DNA of 64,000 bases from Mesorhabditis belari (Eukaryota; Nematoda; Chromadorea; Rhabditida; Rhabditidae): contig CAUEEP010000879.1 of assembly GCA_958450365.1 (NCBI GenBank), forward strand, positions 186,001 to 250,000, read 5' to 3'. The position numbers were made by a program, and so were the translations under genes. The notes under the pieces were generated by a model. That model was given only the letters and a program-made list of their open reading frames with translations. It had not been told where the DNA came from and did no database searches. This document shows, one piece after another, positions 47,201-60,068 of this stretch (positions within the stretch are counted from its first letter, which is position 1; each line of letters starts with the position of its first letter).

Positions 47201-50200
47201 AAACTCAACTTAAAGAATTATCCAAATGTTACTCTTAAAGCTTAAATTTATCAAAAAAAAAGCGAGAAAACAGATTTCAGTTTGAAAATGAACTAGAAAG
47301 AGCTTGAATAATGTTGCTTGCCAAGGGTTATTTTGGGCGCATCTTCCAAGCCTTTAATAAAATTCTCAGAAGCATCTTACAATTTGTATAAAGAAATTCT
47401 CCGTAGAAAATTATCGCAATTTTCATATTAAAAAGGAATTAAACCGATTCGCGAAGCTACAGCCAAGATTTAATCCAAAAACTGCGAGGCGATAATTTGC
47501 GGTCGCCATGTAATACTTGCACATTCTCACCTGCAGGTGGTTCTCTTGGGAAAGGATTGTCTGATGGTCTTGGTAGAATTTTATTCATCTTCATATAACC
47601 AGTCAATTGAGCGGGAATCTCTGCCAAGACCTAAAAGATTTTGAACAGGGTATATAAATTTCCAGAAAACGAATAAAAGCTCAATTAAAATGACCTCTTT
47701 TGCTAACAATCCCATTGATCGTTCGTGTTCATGCGGATTTTGATAAGAATATTGTCCAAGAAAGTTTCTCATCGGAACAAACTAAAACTACGTATATTAT
47801 TCGAGCAAACTTTTTTCATTTTTACAAACCTGTACAATATCTCTAACAGCAACACGTCCAGCATGTGTAAGAAGCTTTTGGTCCGAATCTAATTCATCCA
47901 TTGCCTCAAATTCATCTTGTCCCACTCCAACAATAATTATCGATAAAGGAAGTGAACTAGCCTGAATATAAATACTTCTTTCCTTTATTACTCAAGCCAT
48001 TTACCGAAATGATGGCTGCTTTCGTCTTTGCCATATCTGAGATTGCACCATCGGTGATTATGAGGAGAACCTGCAAGTCGAGATGGGAATAAATTGAAAT
48101 GAATGAGATGAGTCTATGCGTTTTACGCTTAACTTTACATACATATATTCCCACATATTACATTAAGATTTCAACATACTCTCGTAAGTTTCTAACGGAA
48201 ATATTCTCTCTCATTCAAAACTAAATAAGTACGATATACCTATCAGGTCCGTAACCAGGGGAGGGGCCAAAACGTATTATTTTTAAAAAGTTTGCTCCCC
48301 CAAAATCAAAACTTTTTTGGCCAAAAAAATTTCAGTAAGAAACTGGATAGCCCTTTTCTTTTAAAATGTTGCATTCTTCTTCAAAAAGTTGCATTTTTCT
48401 TCAAGAATTCTGCATTTTAAGGTCCAAAATTTGAATAATTGTACAAGACGGAAATAGAAAAGGCTACAAGCCTGATACTTATCTATTTCTCTTTACCTGA
48501 TATTTACTCCCATCTCTTGGATAAATCGCTGCATGTCGAGCCACAACTTCAATGACAGGAGAGAAATTTGTGGGACCATAAAGATGAACCTTCAAAAATG
48601 AGAATAGCCTTGAAGAACATTCAGATTTTACCTGATGCAATGAATTACGATATGAATCCATGACTCCCTGAATACCGATCACTGATGGGTTTTCACGAAA
48701 ATTCTGAATAATAAGCCAATCAAGAATTTGTCCAATAAAATTACCAAATTAAATACAGGTGAAACACGATCATTATGTCCAACTTTGGCTCCAAAACCGA
48801 AAGCATCGAAAACTTTGCGATGATTGTAATGTTGGCAAATATCAAGACAAGCTCTCAAAGCCACCTCATATTGATTGGGAAGAGAACTAAAATGGAGAAT
48901 TGTGGCGGACATTCTGACCTTTAATGTTATGTGCCTCTATTTCGCCGTATCTACATTAAAAATTGTTTCTATGTTTGTAACGAAAGAGTGATTGTAATCT
49001 AATATATAGGTAGGTCGGTTCACGCAAAAATGTTTACCTGTAAAGAAGATTTTTCTAAATGTTTTTTTAATGGAGAAAATAAGTAAAACTAACGGATTGA
49101 TAAAATGAAGTGAAGATGGATCATGAACTGGACCATTTGATGCGGTGAAATCAATAGCAACGGCAAAATCCAGTTGAGTTCTGTAAGGATCAATTCAGAT
49201 TATGCAAAGAATGACAGCTGAATAATAAAAAATTTTAAAACATCTTTATCCTAACTTTAAGATTAAGACTGAACACTGAAACAAGGATCGAACTTTGATA
49301 AAAAACGGACCCTCCTTGAATGAAGTCGAGAAATGAGTTCTCTTTGTACACATGAACAGCATTGAACTGAAGAATCCCAGAATTTTTGTATTTATCACCC
49401 TTTTTTGCTCGTTTCTTCGCGTTGATCAGCTGAAATAATATTTTCATTAAAAATCCTGAAAAATTTCTTATTTTTACCGGCAATTCTCGATCATCTTTTC
49501 TCAATAATCTATCCAGCGTTGTCTCACAATTTCCGATGAAATCATGGCTGAAATTTTGAGGGTATATTTTGATTGAATCCATTATAAAGCCACAACATAA
49601 AGCTATGCGGAGAGGACAAAAGCTATGCGGAGAGGTTGAGATTATTAAACAGAGGTACGATTAAAAAATATCTTTGGCTCCCTTCAATAAACAACCTACA
49701 AAATTCAAAGCATTCAGATATTCAGACACCCAATAGCCTCTAATTTACACAAAAACCCCTAGCAAGTTCTCAAAGGGATACGAGAAATGGTCGATTATAC
49801 ACACCTGTTCTCACTTAGGCCGTCGGGAACCGTGACAGATCTAAAATTTTTGCCACCACAGTTATATTAAAAGCTGTTATAAATGCCCAGACAATACAAC
49901 AGACAGGGGTCCACTACAGCTAAAAGGAGAAAAGTGGTAAAACAAAGGGATGCAGCGACACAGCCAACTAACAGTTATATTTGATTCAACAGCTTTCATT
50001 CAAAAAATATTTGGCTAGGTCACTGCAGAGACAACATGCAATGCGAACGAAAACCTGTCTAACCCGCCATCGAAGTCATGATCGAAACATTCGATTACAA
50101 TCTTCCTGTAAGATTTCCTATTTAAGCTATTTGAGAGGTAGAGCTAAAAATGTGGATTGTAGTTAAAATAGCACCATAATAGAAAACGTTCAAAATAGCG

Positions 50201-51558
50201 TCGTCAAATTTTTCACAATCCAAAAACCAAGCCGGTTCAAGTTTTATACAAAAAATTCCTTGCATTCTTGGCTATATGATGGATGAAACCAACTGAGACA
50301 CGCGACACATATTTTAGACGCAAATTTTATCTATGAAATTTTAACTTTTTTAAAGATCTTTTTCATCCATCATGTAGCCAAGAACGCAAGGAATTTTTTG
50401 GTATAAAAAACCAAGCCAGTTCGGCTTGGTTTTTTGGATTGTGAGAAATTTTACGGCGCTGTTTTAAACGTTTTCTATTATGGCGCTGTTAACTACATCG
50501 CAAAAATGTTACTCAAGTTCATGATTTTTTGTAACTTACGCATTTCGATCTCCACCACAAAGCAATTTACTGTTCACATCAAAAGTCTTCCAATCGGGAT
50601 TCAGCGTCTTTTTGATCACCTCTGTTCGATGAGCCAATTGACGACTAAAAGTAACATTGATCCGGGTTTATTCTATTCTATTTGTCGAAATATTCAATAT
50701 TTTTTTCTTACCTTCCATCGCCACGTATCCGGTAGATATTCAAAAAGGGATCACTTTTACCAAAAAGATCTTTCTTGTCGAGGTTCTAAACAATGAATAA
50801 TTTCATCAATAATAAATTCCCTCATTGTCAAACCTTGCCCGAACAATTAAATTGCACAATTTCTTTAGAACCATCTTCCATTTCATCAGCTGAGATTGTT
50901 ATAGTCCCACATTTTCCTCTAAGACCCCTAAAACCGTTCTTGTTCTATGAAAATTTAACTGAAAACTTTTTAAATTGGAATTTTAACGTACGTTAAATTT
51001 CCAGTCAAAACCCCATCAACGGCCGAGACGATTTCAGCCAAATCGCATTCGAATCGTCCCAAAAAATCGTGCTCAGAGAGACTTGTGGAATCACTATCCA
51101 AATCAAAGCTAAATCAATTTTTTTAATAATAACACTTTCATATGCTTGAGCATACAGTTCAAATCTCAGTTGTTGTCTTTCCTCGAAAAGATATTCCATA
51201 TCCAATCTTTTGTTCCATTCTGGATCCAAGCAATTCATAATTTTCTCGGTTCGTCCCTGGAAATGAATAATGACTGCTTAATACAAAATAGAAACGGAAA
51301 TAATATGCATTATATATTTACCCGTTCTTTCCATTCGGGGCGTCCCGCTAAACGTCCTTCCATTTGAAAAAGTACACATTGTGGATCACTTTTCGATAAA
51401 AGATCACGATTTTTTAGTCCCCTATAATTTGATTAAATATATTGATGCCTTACGTATGTAAAAAACACATGCTTTTTTAATTTTTGAACTGCCTACTTCG
51501 CACTGATGGTCAGTTGTAAACTGGTTGAGGGCTGCGTACGTTTAGTGGGTGTGGTCAT
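44247..51558 (-). CDS. Copine with a 300-residue P/Q-rich tail
   Basis: Twenty-one exons join in phase to 865 residues: 51558-51497, 51421-51322, 51256-51156, 51108-50992, 50927-50834, 50785-50712, 50644-50540, 50105-50055, 49547-49478, 49429-49311, 49180-49094, 48886-48745, 48703-48632, 48589-48497, 48070-48005, 47961-47830, 47781-47695, 47630-47531, 46238-45998, 45308-44689 and 44311-44247. Copines are calcium-dependent phospholipid-binding proteins that bring partners to membranes. The C2A ([16 protein letters not shown]) and C2B ([25 protein letters not shown]) domains are followed by the copine A domain ([64 protein letters not shown]). From about residue 557 a tail of repeated PQQY, QPIQPI and YPPQ motifs follows. 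Short exon 8 was found only by phase. In C. elegans, relatives such as nra-1 associate with nicotinic receptors; direct orthology is not shown. Introns 7, 18, 19 and 20 hold fold-back elements. Confidence 0.92.
44415..44525. repeat. 110-bp palindrome in the last copine intron
   Basis: TACCGTATTTTTCCTAATAGTATGA is mirrored by TCATACTGTTAGGAAAAATAC, with a loop containing GCGTCGTGTAACGACTACACG, itself part-palindromic. Confidence 0.75.
45376..45940. mobile_element. TA-flanked MITE in copine intron 19
   Basis: Ends CAGGGTAAGCCAAAAGTTCT and AGAACTTTTGGCGCACCCTG are inverse copies with TA on both sides (45374-45375 and 45941-45942). The CAGGGT terminus is shared with the catalase-intron element, suggesting one Tc1/mariner-like superfamily. 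Confidence 0.8.
46311..46811. mobile_element. TA-flanked MITE (GGCTGTCCAGAAAG family) in copine intron 18
   Basis: The left end GGCTGTCCAGAAAGTCTTTT and right end AAAAGACTTTCTGGACAGCC are exact inverse copies; TA lies at 46309-46310 and 46812-46813. Longer sibling of 35958-36305. No transposase is seen. Confidence 0.85.
46814..47510. mobile_element. Second fold-back element abutting the MITE
   Basis: Arms of roughly 150-200 bases begin CAGGATGGTCGCAAATTATCG and end CGATAATTTGCGGTCGCCATG, flanked by TA (46812-46813, shared with the neighbouring MITE, and 47511-47512). Blocks such as CTTCGCGAATCGG and CATCTTACAATTTGTATAAAG recur inversely. Confidence 0.8.
50168..50489. repeat. Fold-back element in copine intron 7
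   Basis: ACCATAATAGAAAACGTT, TCACAATCCAAAAACCAAGC and GCATTCTTGGCTATATGATGG are each mirrored in order in the right half. It fills most of the 434-bp intron between exons 7 and 8. Confidence 0.8.
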
Positions 51559-52051
51559 GTGAAATTATCTGGAAAATGAATGATAAGTTTTTGATCGAAT
51601 TTTGCAAATACACAAAAGGAAAACGTCATGAATTCGAAAAATGCCCAATAATTTTTGAATGAAGGATAGGTTGACCGAGATTCAGGTGTCAGAATGTAGA
51701 CAAAGGGAGATATCGTGAGGAAAATCGCAGATTATACACCCGTTCCAGAAAAAAAACAGGAGACTTCAAATATTAAAGACTATTGACACGCAGGAGTAAA
51801 TTTTAGGTTTTGGTTTATAATGGTTTATACATTGCAAAACTGCTTTCAACACAGGAAAATGAACCGTAAACAACCCGTCAAATTAACAAATTACTTGACG
51901 CTTAATGAAAAGTTTAACGAAAAAATATGACCAACATAGCAATATCAAAACAATACAAAGCAAATAATGCATTGGCCAATTGCAAATTTGAAAGTGAACA
52001 CCGGAAACAAAAGTTCTAAAGGAAAGTAAACCGTGTAACATCTTAATCCCA
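51559..52051. other. Intergenic between two same-strand genes, nothing recognised
   Basis: These 493 bases should hold the copine 5' region and the 3' end of the next gene; no distinct signal was found. Confidence 0.4.
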
Positions 52052-53505
52052 CTACTTGATCGAGTCGAGAACTAGTCCTTTAAGCACAGGCTTGCCTTCA
52101 AGAAGTTCATCGAGTTTATTCTTAGGGATTGAGCTAAAAGAAAATGTAGCAATTTGATAAATAATGCACTAAATGCCGCACTATCGCCAAGACATACCCA
52201 ACAAAAAGCTCGATTACGGTGGGCGTCGTTTGCGTGTTGCTATCTGCAAAAGTGATAACTTTGTTGGAGGGTCCGAGCTGTTGATTGGAACGAACCCATC
52301 GAGTTGCGCGAAACTGAAAATAATTACTTCATAACAGTGCAATTATTTTCGTATTTTTTAACTTTTGAAAACAATACAATGGACAAAATCCTACTTGGTC
52401 ATCCTTTTCAGATTTTCGCCCATTGAACAAAATCTCATCACCGAATTTAAGCAGTTCTGGCAAAGTTTCAACATCTAAACCCAAAAACTAGATTATCTTA
52501 CCACAACAAATTACCGGTATCCAAATCGCCACCACACCAGGTGAGAATCGGGCAGTGCACCCGTCCATATTGTTCATTCCATGCCACAGCATAATACTAA
52601 AGCAAAATTTTTTATAAAAGATGCTGAACGGTAAAAATTGTTCAGAAAAAAAGGTAAAACCAAAACCTGTTCCACTTCAATAACTTGTGCTCGTCCAGTA
52701 ATAATTTCACCCCCCTTTGCATCAATCACTTTTGCCGAAATAGCGAGATATTTACAATTATTTTTCTCATTTTGCGCCCGAATCTTGGCTTTAATCTAGA
52801 GTTGATTATAATTTCTTTTAGGTCGATAATTTTTGCCTTATCTCCTGGAAAAATGCGCGTTGTGAGGCGTCCAGTTTGACTGGCTGGAAAAGCAGATCCA
52901 GGAATAAACACTTGACCATAGAGCTCATGCTCTGCATAAGCCAACGTTTCGTGAACGCTAAACAATTGTTTACTCATGAATATCAAGCAGCTTAAGATTT
53001 ATATTTTTAATAAAAATTGCTTTGCAGCATTTGTAATTTAGAAATTATAAAAACTACTTTGTAATAATGATTTCCTGATCATCTATCTCTTCTCCCAGTG
53101 GTTGACCTTGGTAGCAAGTTGAGTTTTGCGAAAGACGAACCTAGCTTGATAAAATCAGTAAAGATAAATTTGAAAACTTTACTTTAATAGCGCAGTAGGT
53201 GCATTGATTTTTACGCATTTGCAAGCTGGCTCTAACGTGCACGATATCCCCTTCTTTATAACGTTTCCTGGAAGTAAATAATTAAAAACAAAAAAAATTA
53301 ACCCAACTTCAAATCAGGACATTCTTCAGCAACGGTCGTTGCGATAGGGCAAAAGATACTTCCATAAAAAGACGTAACATACATGTACTGAAAATTTGAA
53401 ATATTTACAAGCATCTAAAAGTTCATTCAAATCTACCTTTGTGTCGACACGGTTAACACGACCAGTGCAATTAATGTGTGTTGGCTGCTCGCGATTCTTC
53501 TTCAT
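52052..53505 (-). CDS. Unrecognised protein with three similar modules
   Basis: Ten exons join in phase to about 307 residues, starting at ATG 53505 two bases behind TCTATAG (a trans-splice-like acceptor) and ending at TAG 52052-52054. I do not recognise a family. Three modules share a layout: YGSIFCP...GDIVHVRASLQ...QCTYCAIK, YGQVFIPG...GDK-IKARIRAQ...NCKYLAISAK and YGRVHCP...GDEILFNGRK...FRATRW. The pattern Y-G-x-[IV]-[FH]-[CI]-P followed by G-D and a basic strand looks like small beta-barrels (OB-, S1- or Tudor-like), but this is inference. The intron between exons 5 (52957-52837) and 6 (52795-52667) is only 41 bases and starts with GC; alignment of modules 1 and 2 supports removing it. 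The gene lies head-to-tail with the copine and Ttd14-like genes. Confidence 0.65.
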
Positions 53506-54503
53506 CTCTATAGATCCAAGTTAAATAAACAAATAAAACTGATAGAATGACAGAAACGTCAACAAAAGTAAAAAGAAGATCGATTCTTTTCCATCTACGC
53601 GACGCCGATAGGCAGGCAAAAAGACCCAATTTAGGTGAAAAGAGTGGGTAAACGGGAGAGAAAAACAAAAGCCATAACGTCACACCAACAGAAACCAAGA
53701 TATCTTATCTCAGGAATCAAAGATTGCCTACATGTTAGGTGAGGAAATAGCTGTCGCAATGTTTAGAGATAAAACAAGAATGACGTTAGGAAACATGGGA
53801 CTAGGTGATTCACTCCCAAAGAAAAAGAGTGGGAAAGAACTAGATGGCCACGCCCCCTTTCTCAATCTAAAAATAGCCCTGTAATGGAGCTATAGTAATT
53901 AGAAATAGCTTTTCCGCAAATTTTTCCAAAAAGATAATAATTGGCTCCCGTCATTCGGGAAAAACTTTTGAAAGGGAAAGGGGGAAACATTTGTTGCTGA
54001 AAACAGTTTCGCAATCGAAAAAAAAACATGAGCGCACGTAAGTAACGAGTGACAAATTCGTGGCGTAATTTCAAAACGTGCGTGTTTTATGTATTTTAGG
54101 GTTCAACTGAATATCCTTGCAACGGTTTTGGCCAGTGATGTTTGTGTTGCAATGGAGATAATCCTTTTACAGAAAATATTGGTTGATTAAAAATAATCAT
54201 GGTGTAGTAGAAACTGCATCTTTTTTTAGCTTTGATCGTTCCGATAAAGATTTATCCGAGCATTTTTGAGTTGGATATATTATCACAAAAGATAAGGCAA
54301 AGGAAATGAGTAAGGTAATGGAAGGCCAAAATTATTAACTCTCAATAACAACCACAGAACATTCACAGAATTCACAAATTGTGATAGAGAAAGAGAACAA
54401 ACCAATCTGCTTCTATAAACTAAATAACTCATAAGCTACAAAGATAATCGGACATAGATAAACTCATCTTAATTGTTCTACTAAACGTTTAAATTTAATA
54501 CGA
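53506..54503. other. Intergenic, nothing recognised
   Basis: The region is AT-rich with scattered short open frames on the minus strand (53471-53698, 53862-54074) that lack motifs or joinable splice sites. Confidence 0.4.
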
Positions 54504-56625
54504 TCACTTATTTTTAGAGAGCTCGTGCATTGAATACTCCTTTTCCTTTGTGACTTCTCGGACAACTTGAAGAAACGGCGGGAGTATCGGATCTGCAGAG
54601 CCTTTCTAAAGGCAAACTTAAATCTAATCTTTAAATGAGCCGTACCGGAAAGGTCGTGTAAGTTTCAAGCATCAAAAGTCCTTCTTTTGGACAATTTGGA
54701 GGCAAAGGCAAAACGAAGCGATCCAACGAATAAAAATGGTTTCCCCAAGCAAAGCACCGACGAACCTACACTTGTTTTAGTTGGAACATATGGGTAGTAA
54801 TGTTACCTTGTGAATTGTTGTTCTAGAACGATCTTTCATATTGAGGTATGATTCATACTCTCTCTTTGTAAGTTTCATCCTCGTCTCAACAGCTTCGCCC
54901 TAAAAACAATTACCACATAAACAGTTTTCAATTTTTCACCTCCATAATATTTCGAGATGTCAGCGAATAGGTCATCTTGTCTCTCTGACCTCGTGAACGA
55001 ATGCGTAACTAAAGTTTATATTTTAAAATTCATTAGGGTTTGTTTTACTTGATTTCCGTCGTCAGGAAGTAGATAATCATGTTTCATTTGAAACTCCTCG
55101 TACTTCGGAAATTGTGTTTCGTCTATGCCCGCCAGAAGCCACTTTCGTTTTCTTAAAACAAAAAATTTGGAAATCCAAATGTAGAGAACAAACCTGCTAT
55201 TTTTAGCAAGGCGTTCATAGGTGTAAACGCCGGCTCGATCACAAACGACTTGCAACAATTTTCTAATTTTGTCCTCAAAACTTGCGCACTCCGAGTTGTC
55301 GATTAAAAACAGTGAAGGGTGACCAATCCATGCCTGAATAACACTGATCTTTTTTAAAAATGCATATGGCTCACAAGTCTTGTCTGCCAATCGACCTTTT
55401 TGGCATCTTCAATTCCTTCTTTTCGTGTGTTGTTGTTTGCGAGACTGTAGAATGATTCTGCTCCATCGGCGGCTGTCACCATGTGTATTATCTAAAAAGA
55501 AGAGTTTTTAAAGTTGATTTGATAGCACCTGATCGTATCGATTATCGCGAAGATACGTTTCATCGAGTCCCAGTTCATCTAACATCTTTAGCCATCTTAA
55601 AGAAAATTATGTAAGTAGGTAAGAATCGTTAATATTCAAAGAATCATTAAGGTAGTAGGTAAGACTGATAGAAAATTCATTCTAATAATCGACATTACCC
55701 ATAAGTTCGAAAACAATATCCACTTATTATAGTTTGACAAAGAGCGGCTTTGCTTACCCTAGTTTATCAATGTACGCCGATGGATCCATGGCTCCTCGAT
55801 CACAAATAACAAGCACATTTTTGTTAGTTATTAACGATGCTTGCGTGAAAAAGACCTAATTTGTAAAAAATATTTAACATGTTATGTTAGGTACCTCTTC
55901 AATCCGCAGCAAGGTGAGTAGCACGTCTTTTTGGAATTGATATGCTTGCGTTTCGTTGAGCTCGGAAAATTTCACACCTTGAGCTGACCTTAACGAGTTT
56001 TTAGCAGTTCAGAACTACCTCCTCCAAGTAAAATTGTTGCACACTCGGGTACAGTAAAGACTTTCCAACCAAGTTCTTCAAAGAAACTCGCAACACGCAC
56101 CTAAAAAGAATAAAATAGACAAAAACCTGGTTGAGTCATCCACATTTAACAATATTTTAGTAAACTCAGGTAGATAGAATTAGTCAATTCCAAAATTTAA
56201 TTCTAAAAATGACCGAAAAAACCAAAAATAAAATCAATTAGTTTTTCCGATAAAGAATAACCCATTAACTCTTGGAACCGTTACGATAATATCCCTTCAA
56301 AAGTTACCATTCCAGTTGTCTTTCCTCCACAAGGTCCACCAGTCAGGACAAGCCGATAAACTTTGCATTGATCTTTTCTTAGTGTTGGACTGAGTGCCGG
56401 TCTCTTCTCCACATCGTTGACTTTTTCATTCGGTTCCGTTTCCCCCGAATGGGTCATCTAAAAAGATAAAGCATTACTCATGAACATTAAACATAGATTA
56501 AAGTCAAAAATCTTATTTCACGGGTTTAAAAAGATGGAAGATAAAAAGAAAAAGATTCAAAAAATGGCTTAAAATATACATACCGAGTGCCCCCCAAATG
56601 TCCCCCTACGACGTTTTTTGCCCAT
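54504..56625 (-). CDS. Ttd14-like P-loop NTPase
   Basis: Thirteen exons (56625-56584, 56457-56308, 56100-56019, 55983-55895, 55855-55758, 55595-55529, 55491-55375, 55333-55194, 55151-55049, 55008-54940, 54899-54807, 54765-54646, 54605-54504) join in phase to 423 residues. An alternative start at 56457, directly behind CTTTTTAG, gives 409. The Walker A motif [10 protein letters not shown] is followed by [11 protein letters not shown], a Walker B-like [14 protein letters not shown], and a lid region with [13 protein letters not shown]. The C-terminal half ([26 protein letters not shown]) resembles a CYTH-type triphosphate-binding fold. This order matches the Drosophila TRPL translocation defect protein 14, reported to bind GTP and phosphoinositide and act in receptor-channel trafficking; a role here is inference. 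Splice sites of exons 4 and 13 (acceptors AAGGTCAG and GCCTTTAG) were chosen because only they keep the conserved frame. Confidence 0.85.
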
Positions 56626-57878
56626 AACTTTCTTCAAAATTAACTTTTTTTTTGACTGATTTAGTTATTATTTTATTTCTTACATTAAAACAAATCCAAA
56701 AAACTTCGAAAAAAGTGTCCACCTAGGGGGATACTTTAGGGACACACAGGGGGCGGGGGGACTCGAAATGTATAGGTTAAAAGGACAAAATTTAATTTGC
56801 ATTTTAAATCATGGTATGCAGACAAATATACTGTTAACTGGGTTGTTTAAAGAACATTTTTATCTTAAAAGCCAAAAATAATATTAGGTAGCTCCAAATC
56901 CTTTTAAAAGCAATAAGTAAATGTCAAGATTTTCTATTCTGATAAGAAACTCAATGCGGAGAATTCCATTGTAAATGATTCGCCACTGGCAACGATAAAG
57001 TGCATAACGTAGTGGAAAGACGATGGGATCCCTTCCCTGCCATTCCTATGTGTGTGTCCATCCAAAAAGGGAAAGACACAAAAAGTCAAAGAGAGAAAAA
57101 AAGAGACCGAGGATGTCCCGGACAGCCCCACAACCAGACCTCTTTCAAAACAAAGAAAGCGAAACACCAAAAACCGCTTGAATAACCCGCCAAAAACCCT
57201 CACATCCACGTGCTTCGTCGTTTTTTTTGCTATACAGATGTGAATCACATTGATGCTTCGAGGAGATCTGCCATCAAAAATGAGCGCCAAACATGAACAG
57301 CCCTTTAATTTACGCAGATTTTTTGTGGCTCTATTTGAAAAAGTTTTTTGTATGGTTGGCATGGATACTTTTGAGTAAAGGTACAGATCAATTTTGTAGA
57401 CATGCAACTTTAACTCAACGCTAAAAAAGGGCAAAGCAGTCATAAAAGTCCAACTTCTCTTGGGTATTTTTTGGTCCACGTGAAACTTGCCAAGTATTCG
57501 GCTTCGTTAAGAAAAAAATTGTTAAGATATCGAAAAACGGGGAATTTTCTCGATTTCATTTTGATCTTTTTTTTGAGAGAATGTTTTGTTGAGAGCCTCC
57601 TTATCAGACACAAAAATCTCCTCGCGATATTCAGCCGACGATAGAGAGAAAATTTTTAAGAAAACATTCCCCTCTTTGAGGAATTTCTGAGGTTTCTATG
57701 GATGAACGGATTTATCGTAGTGATCTCTTTGGTAGACAATGAATGACAAGATGAATCAAAATCAATTCCAAGATAAATTGTGTTTTGGGCAGTTTGAAAA
57801 GACACTGAATAACCAAACTTATTGTATAAAGTGCTTTGGCAAATGGAAAAAAAACAAAATTTGGTTACTTGTAGATAA

Positions 57879-58047
57879 AATTGATGAATTTCTATCGAGC
57901 AAACTTGTGCTGAAGTGATAAATCGAGACAGCTGCCATTTGAAACCATTTGAACATTTCGAGATTTCAACAAGTAATATCTAAATTGAATAGAACTTTGA
58001 GGTTTCCTTTGTTTATGAAGCGTTGATCATATAAAAACCCAACGAGT
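57879..58047. repeat. Left arm of a widely spaced inverted repeat
   Basis: It matches the reverse complement of 60069-60230 with small gaps, including TCTATCGAGCAAACTTGTGC, TTCAACAAGTAATATCTAAA and AGCGTTGATCATATAAAAAC. About 2 kb separates the arms. Confidence 0.85.
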
Positions 58048-60068
58048 ACAGAATTGTATGAACAATAAGTTTAAAGAATGCAGACCAAGCATTGTAATCC
58101 TGAAAATGTTTTGAAATAGTAAAGATATTATAATAAAAACATGACTCTGTGGATAGGAAAAGAAACAATAATTGTTGGTTACTTGTAGATAAATGAGACA
58201 ATATGATTCACATTTTTAACATCGCATAAGTGGAACCATATACATATCACATTTGTAACAGATGTTTTGTTAGATTCAAATATTGAGGTATGTCTGGCTA
58301 AGCTGTCCTTTTACTCACTTCACGAGCGTGAGTTAGTGTGACCCTATCGACCTAAAACGAATTATACCAAACACGACGGCATAATGCATACAACCAAAGC
58401 CAAGATGGTAGCTTCAATGCTTACATTCTCTAACACTTGCATTGGTCAGAACTACAATACAACAATGGTGTTATTAAAGCGAAACTTTGACCCAAGGACA
58501 CCACAGGTCAAATATCAGACTCGGTTTTTCCTCTTTCCTTTCAAAAAAAAAAAGAATTCCACTTTACAGTCTTTTATTTACCTGGTTGAATGCAAACAAA
58601 TAGGCAATTTGAGCCGCTAAGAAATCTTGAGAGATTTCTCTTTCGCATTTCGATTGCATTCCTTGAAATTTTACGAAGCCGAAGCTTTCAGATTAATTTT
58701 AAAAAGCCTCAAAATTTATGTTGACTTATCTGTGGTTGTTGATATTTTCGATTGTTCTTATCAGGTAAGTCCAAATCTTCAACAAAAGTTGATGAATATT
58801 TAGTGCAATCGAATCAAATGATTTATTGTCTATTTCATCAATCACTCCAAGTAGCCGAATTGAACGAGGAGCTGTGGTCAAATGTGAATTATTTTTTTTT
58901 AAAGCATTTAATATCCTGAGCATCAAACTTTTAATCACTTTTTGTCAGTTGAGTAGATAAGGCATACAAGACTAAAATTTCGGCTTTTACTAAAGTATCG
59001 TCCACTTTTCGACAGTAGATTTGAACATATACAAGTTTTATTGGGTTACCATAATCAAAGAAGGCTCAAAAAGTTTATTTGTTTAGCGATCACCTAGTTT
59101 CAATCAAATAAACCAGCCTTCCGGATAAGCTTTGTGGTAATGGGAAAGCGCCTTCTCTGGCACACTCAAGTCTTTCCTTTTCATGGAGTTGTTCTTATCA
59201 AAAATGGAAGCAATCTTACTGCGGAAAAGGTGTTTTCAGCAAAAAGTGTCGTTTGTCGTTTCATCAACCAAAAGTGTACACCCGAAGAAGATTTTGTATC
59301 AAAATCATGATTTAGCGCGAAAAGTGACAACTCGAAGGAAGGACGATGATCGACGAAAGACAACGGAAAAACGAGCACAGACAACGACAACCACAAGAGC
59401 ACCAAACACGGATGAAGAAAGAAAATGAAAACCCTCAAATTGAACAAAAGTCAAAGAAAACAAGTTCAAAATTTTGAATCTACAACTTTGATTTCCTTTT
59501 TGCTCACACCGAATTGGGCAGCAAGTTCGAAAAGCTCTTTTTTCAATCTCTACTGATATTACCCTTACAATAAGTTAGACTCATTTTACTTTTACTTTGT
59601 TCACATTTTATAATGTGTTTCTCCTATCTTATCTATTTGGTTTTTATTTTCAAATAATATAAAACAGTCTTCTGCAATTCTGTATCTAAAAATCGATACT
59701 TTAACCATAAACTTTCTCACATTTTCCTGTTCAATATAGAGGTACTTTGTTCTCCATTTCAAAATCATCATTCTTTATGGCAAAGAAAGGATTTTCCGCA
59801 AGCAAAAAAGAAACATAAAAACACAGAATAAAACCTTAAAAAGGCAAACCGTAAAACTTTTTCACAGCTTTTGGCAATAATTGATGAAAAGATCTTGGGC
59901 ATATATACGCACAAATCACACTATCTGTTTGAAGTATTTTTTTTTCATTTGATCACGATTTTGACTCTATTGACAGAAAAATTATTTTAGCCTTTCAATA
60001 TAAATCACAAAGTCTCTTGAAAAATTTTGATTCGCCAACTTCCTGATTAAAAAAGCTCTTTGTATACT

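Noticed and set aside
54505..54650. Apparent frame break before the last Ttd14-like exon
   Set aside because: The acceptor at GCCTTTAG (54606) instead of the nearer CTCTGCAG restores the conserved frame.
56934..57479. 181-residue open frame on the minus strand
   Set aside because: It is long for AT-rich DNA, but it has no motif, no joinable splice partners and uneven composition; the opposite strand has comparable open frames, so coding status is unsupported.
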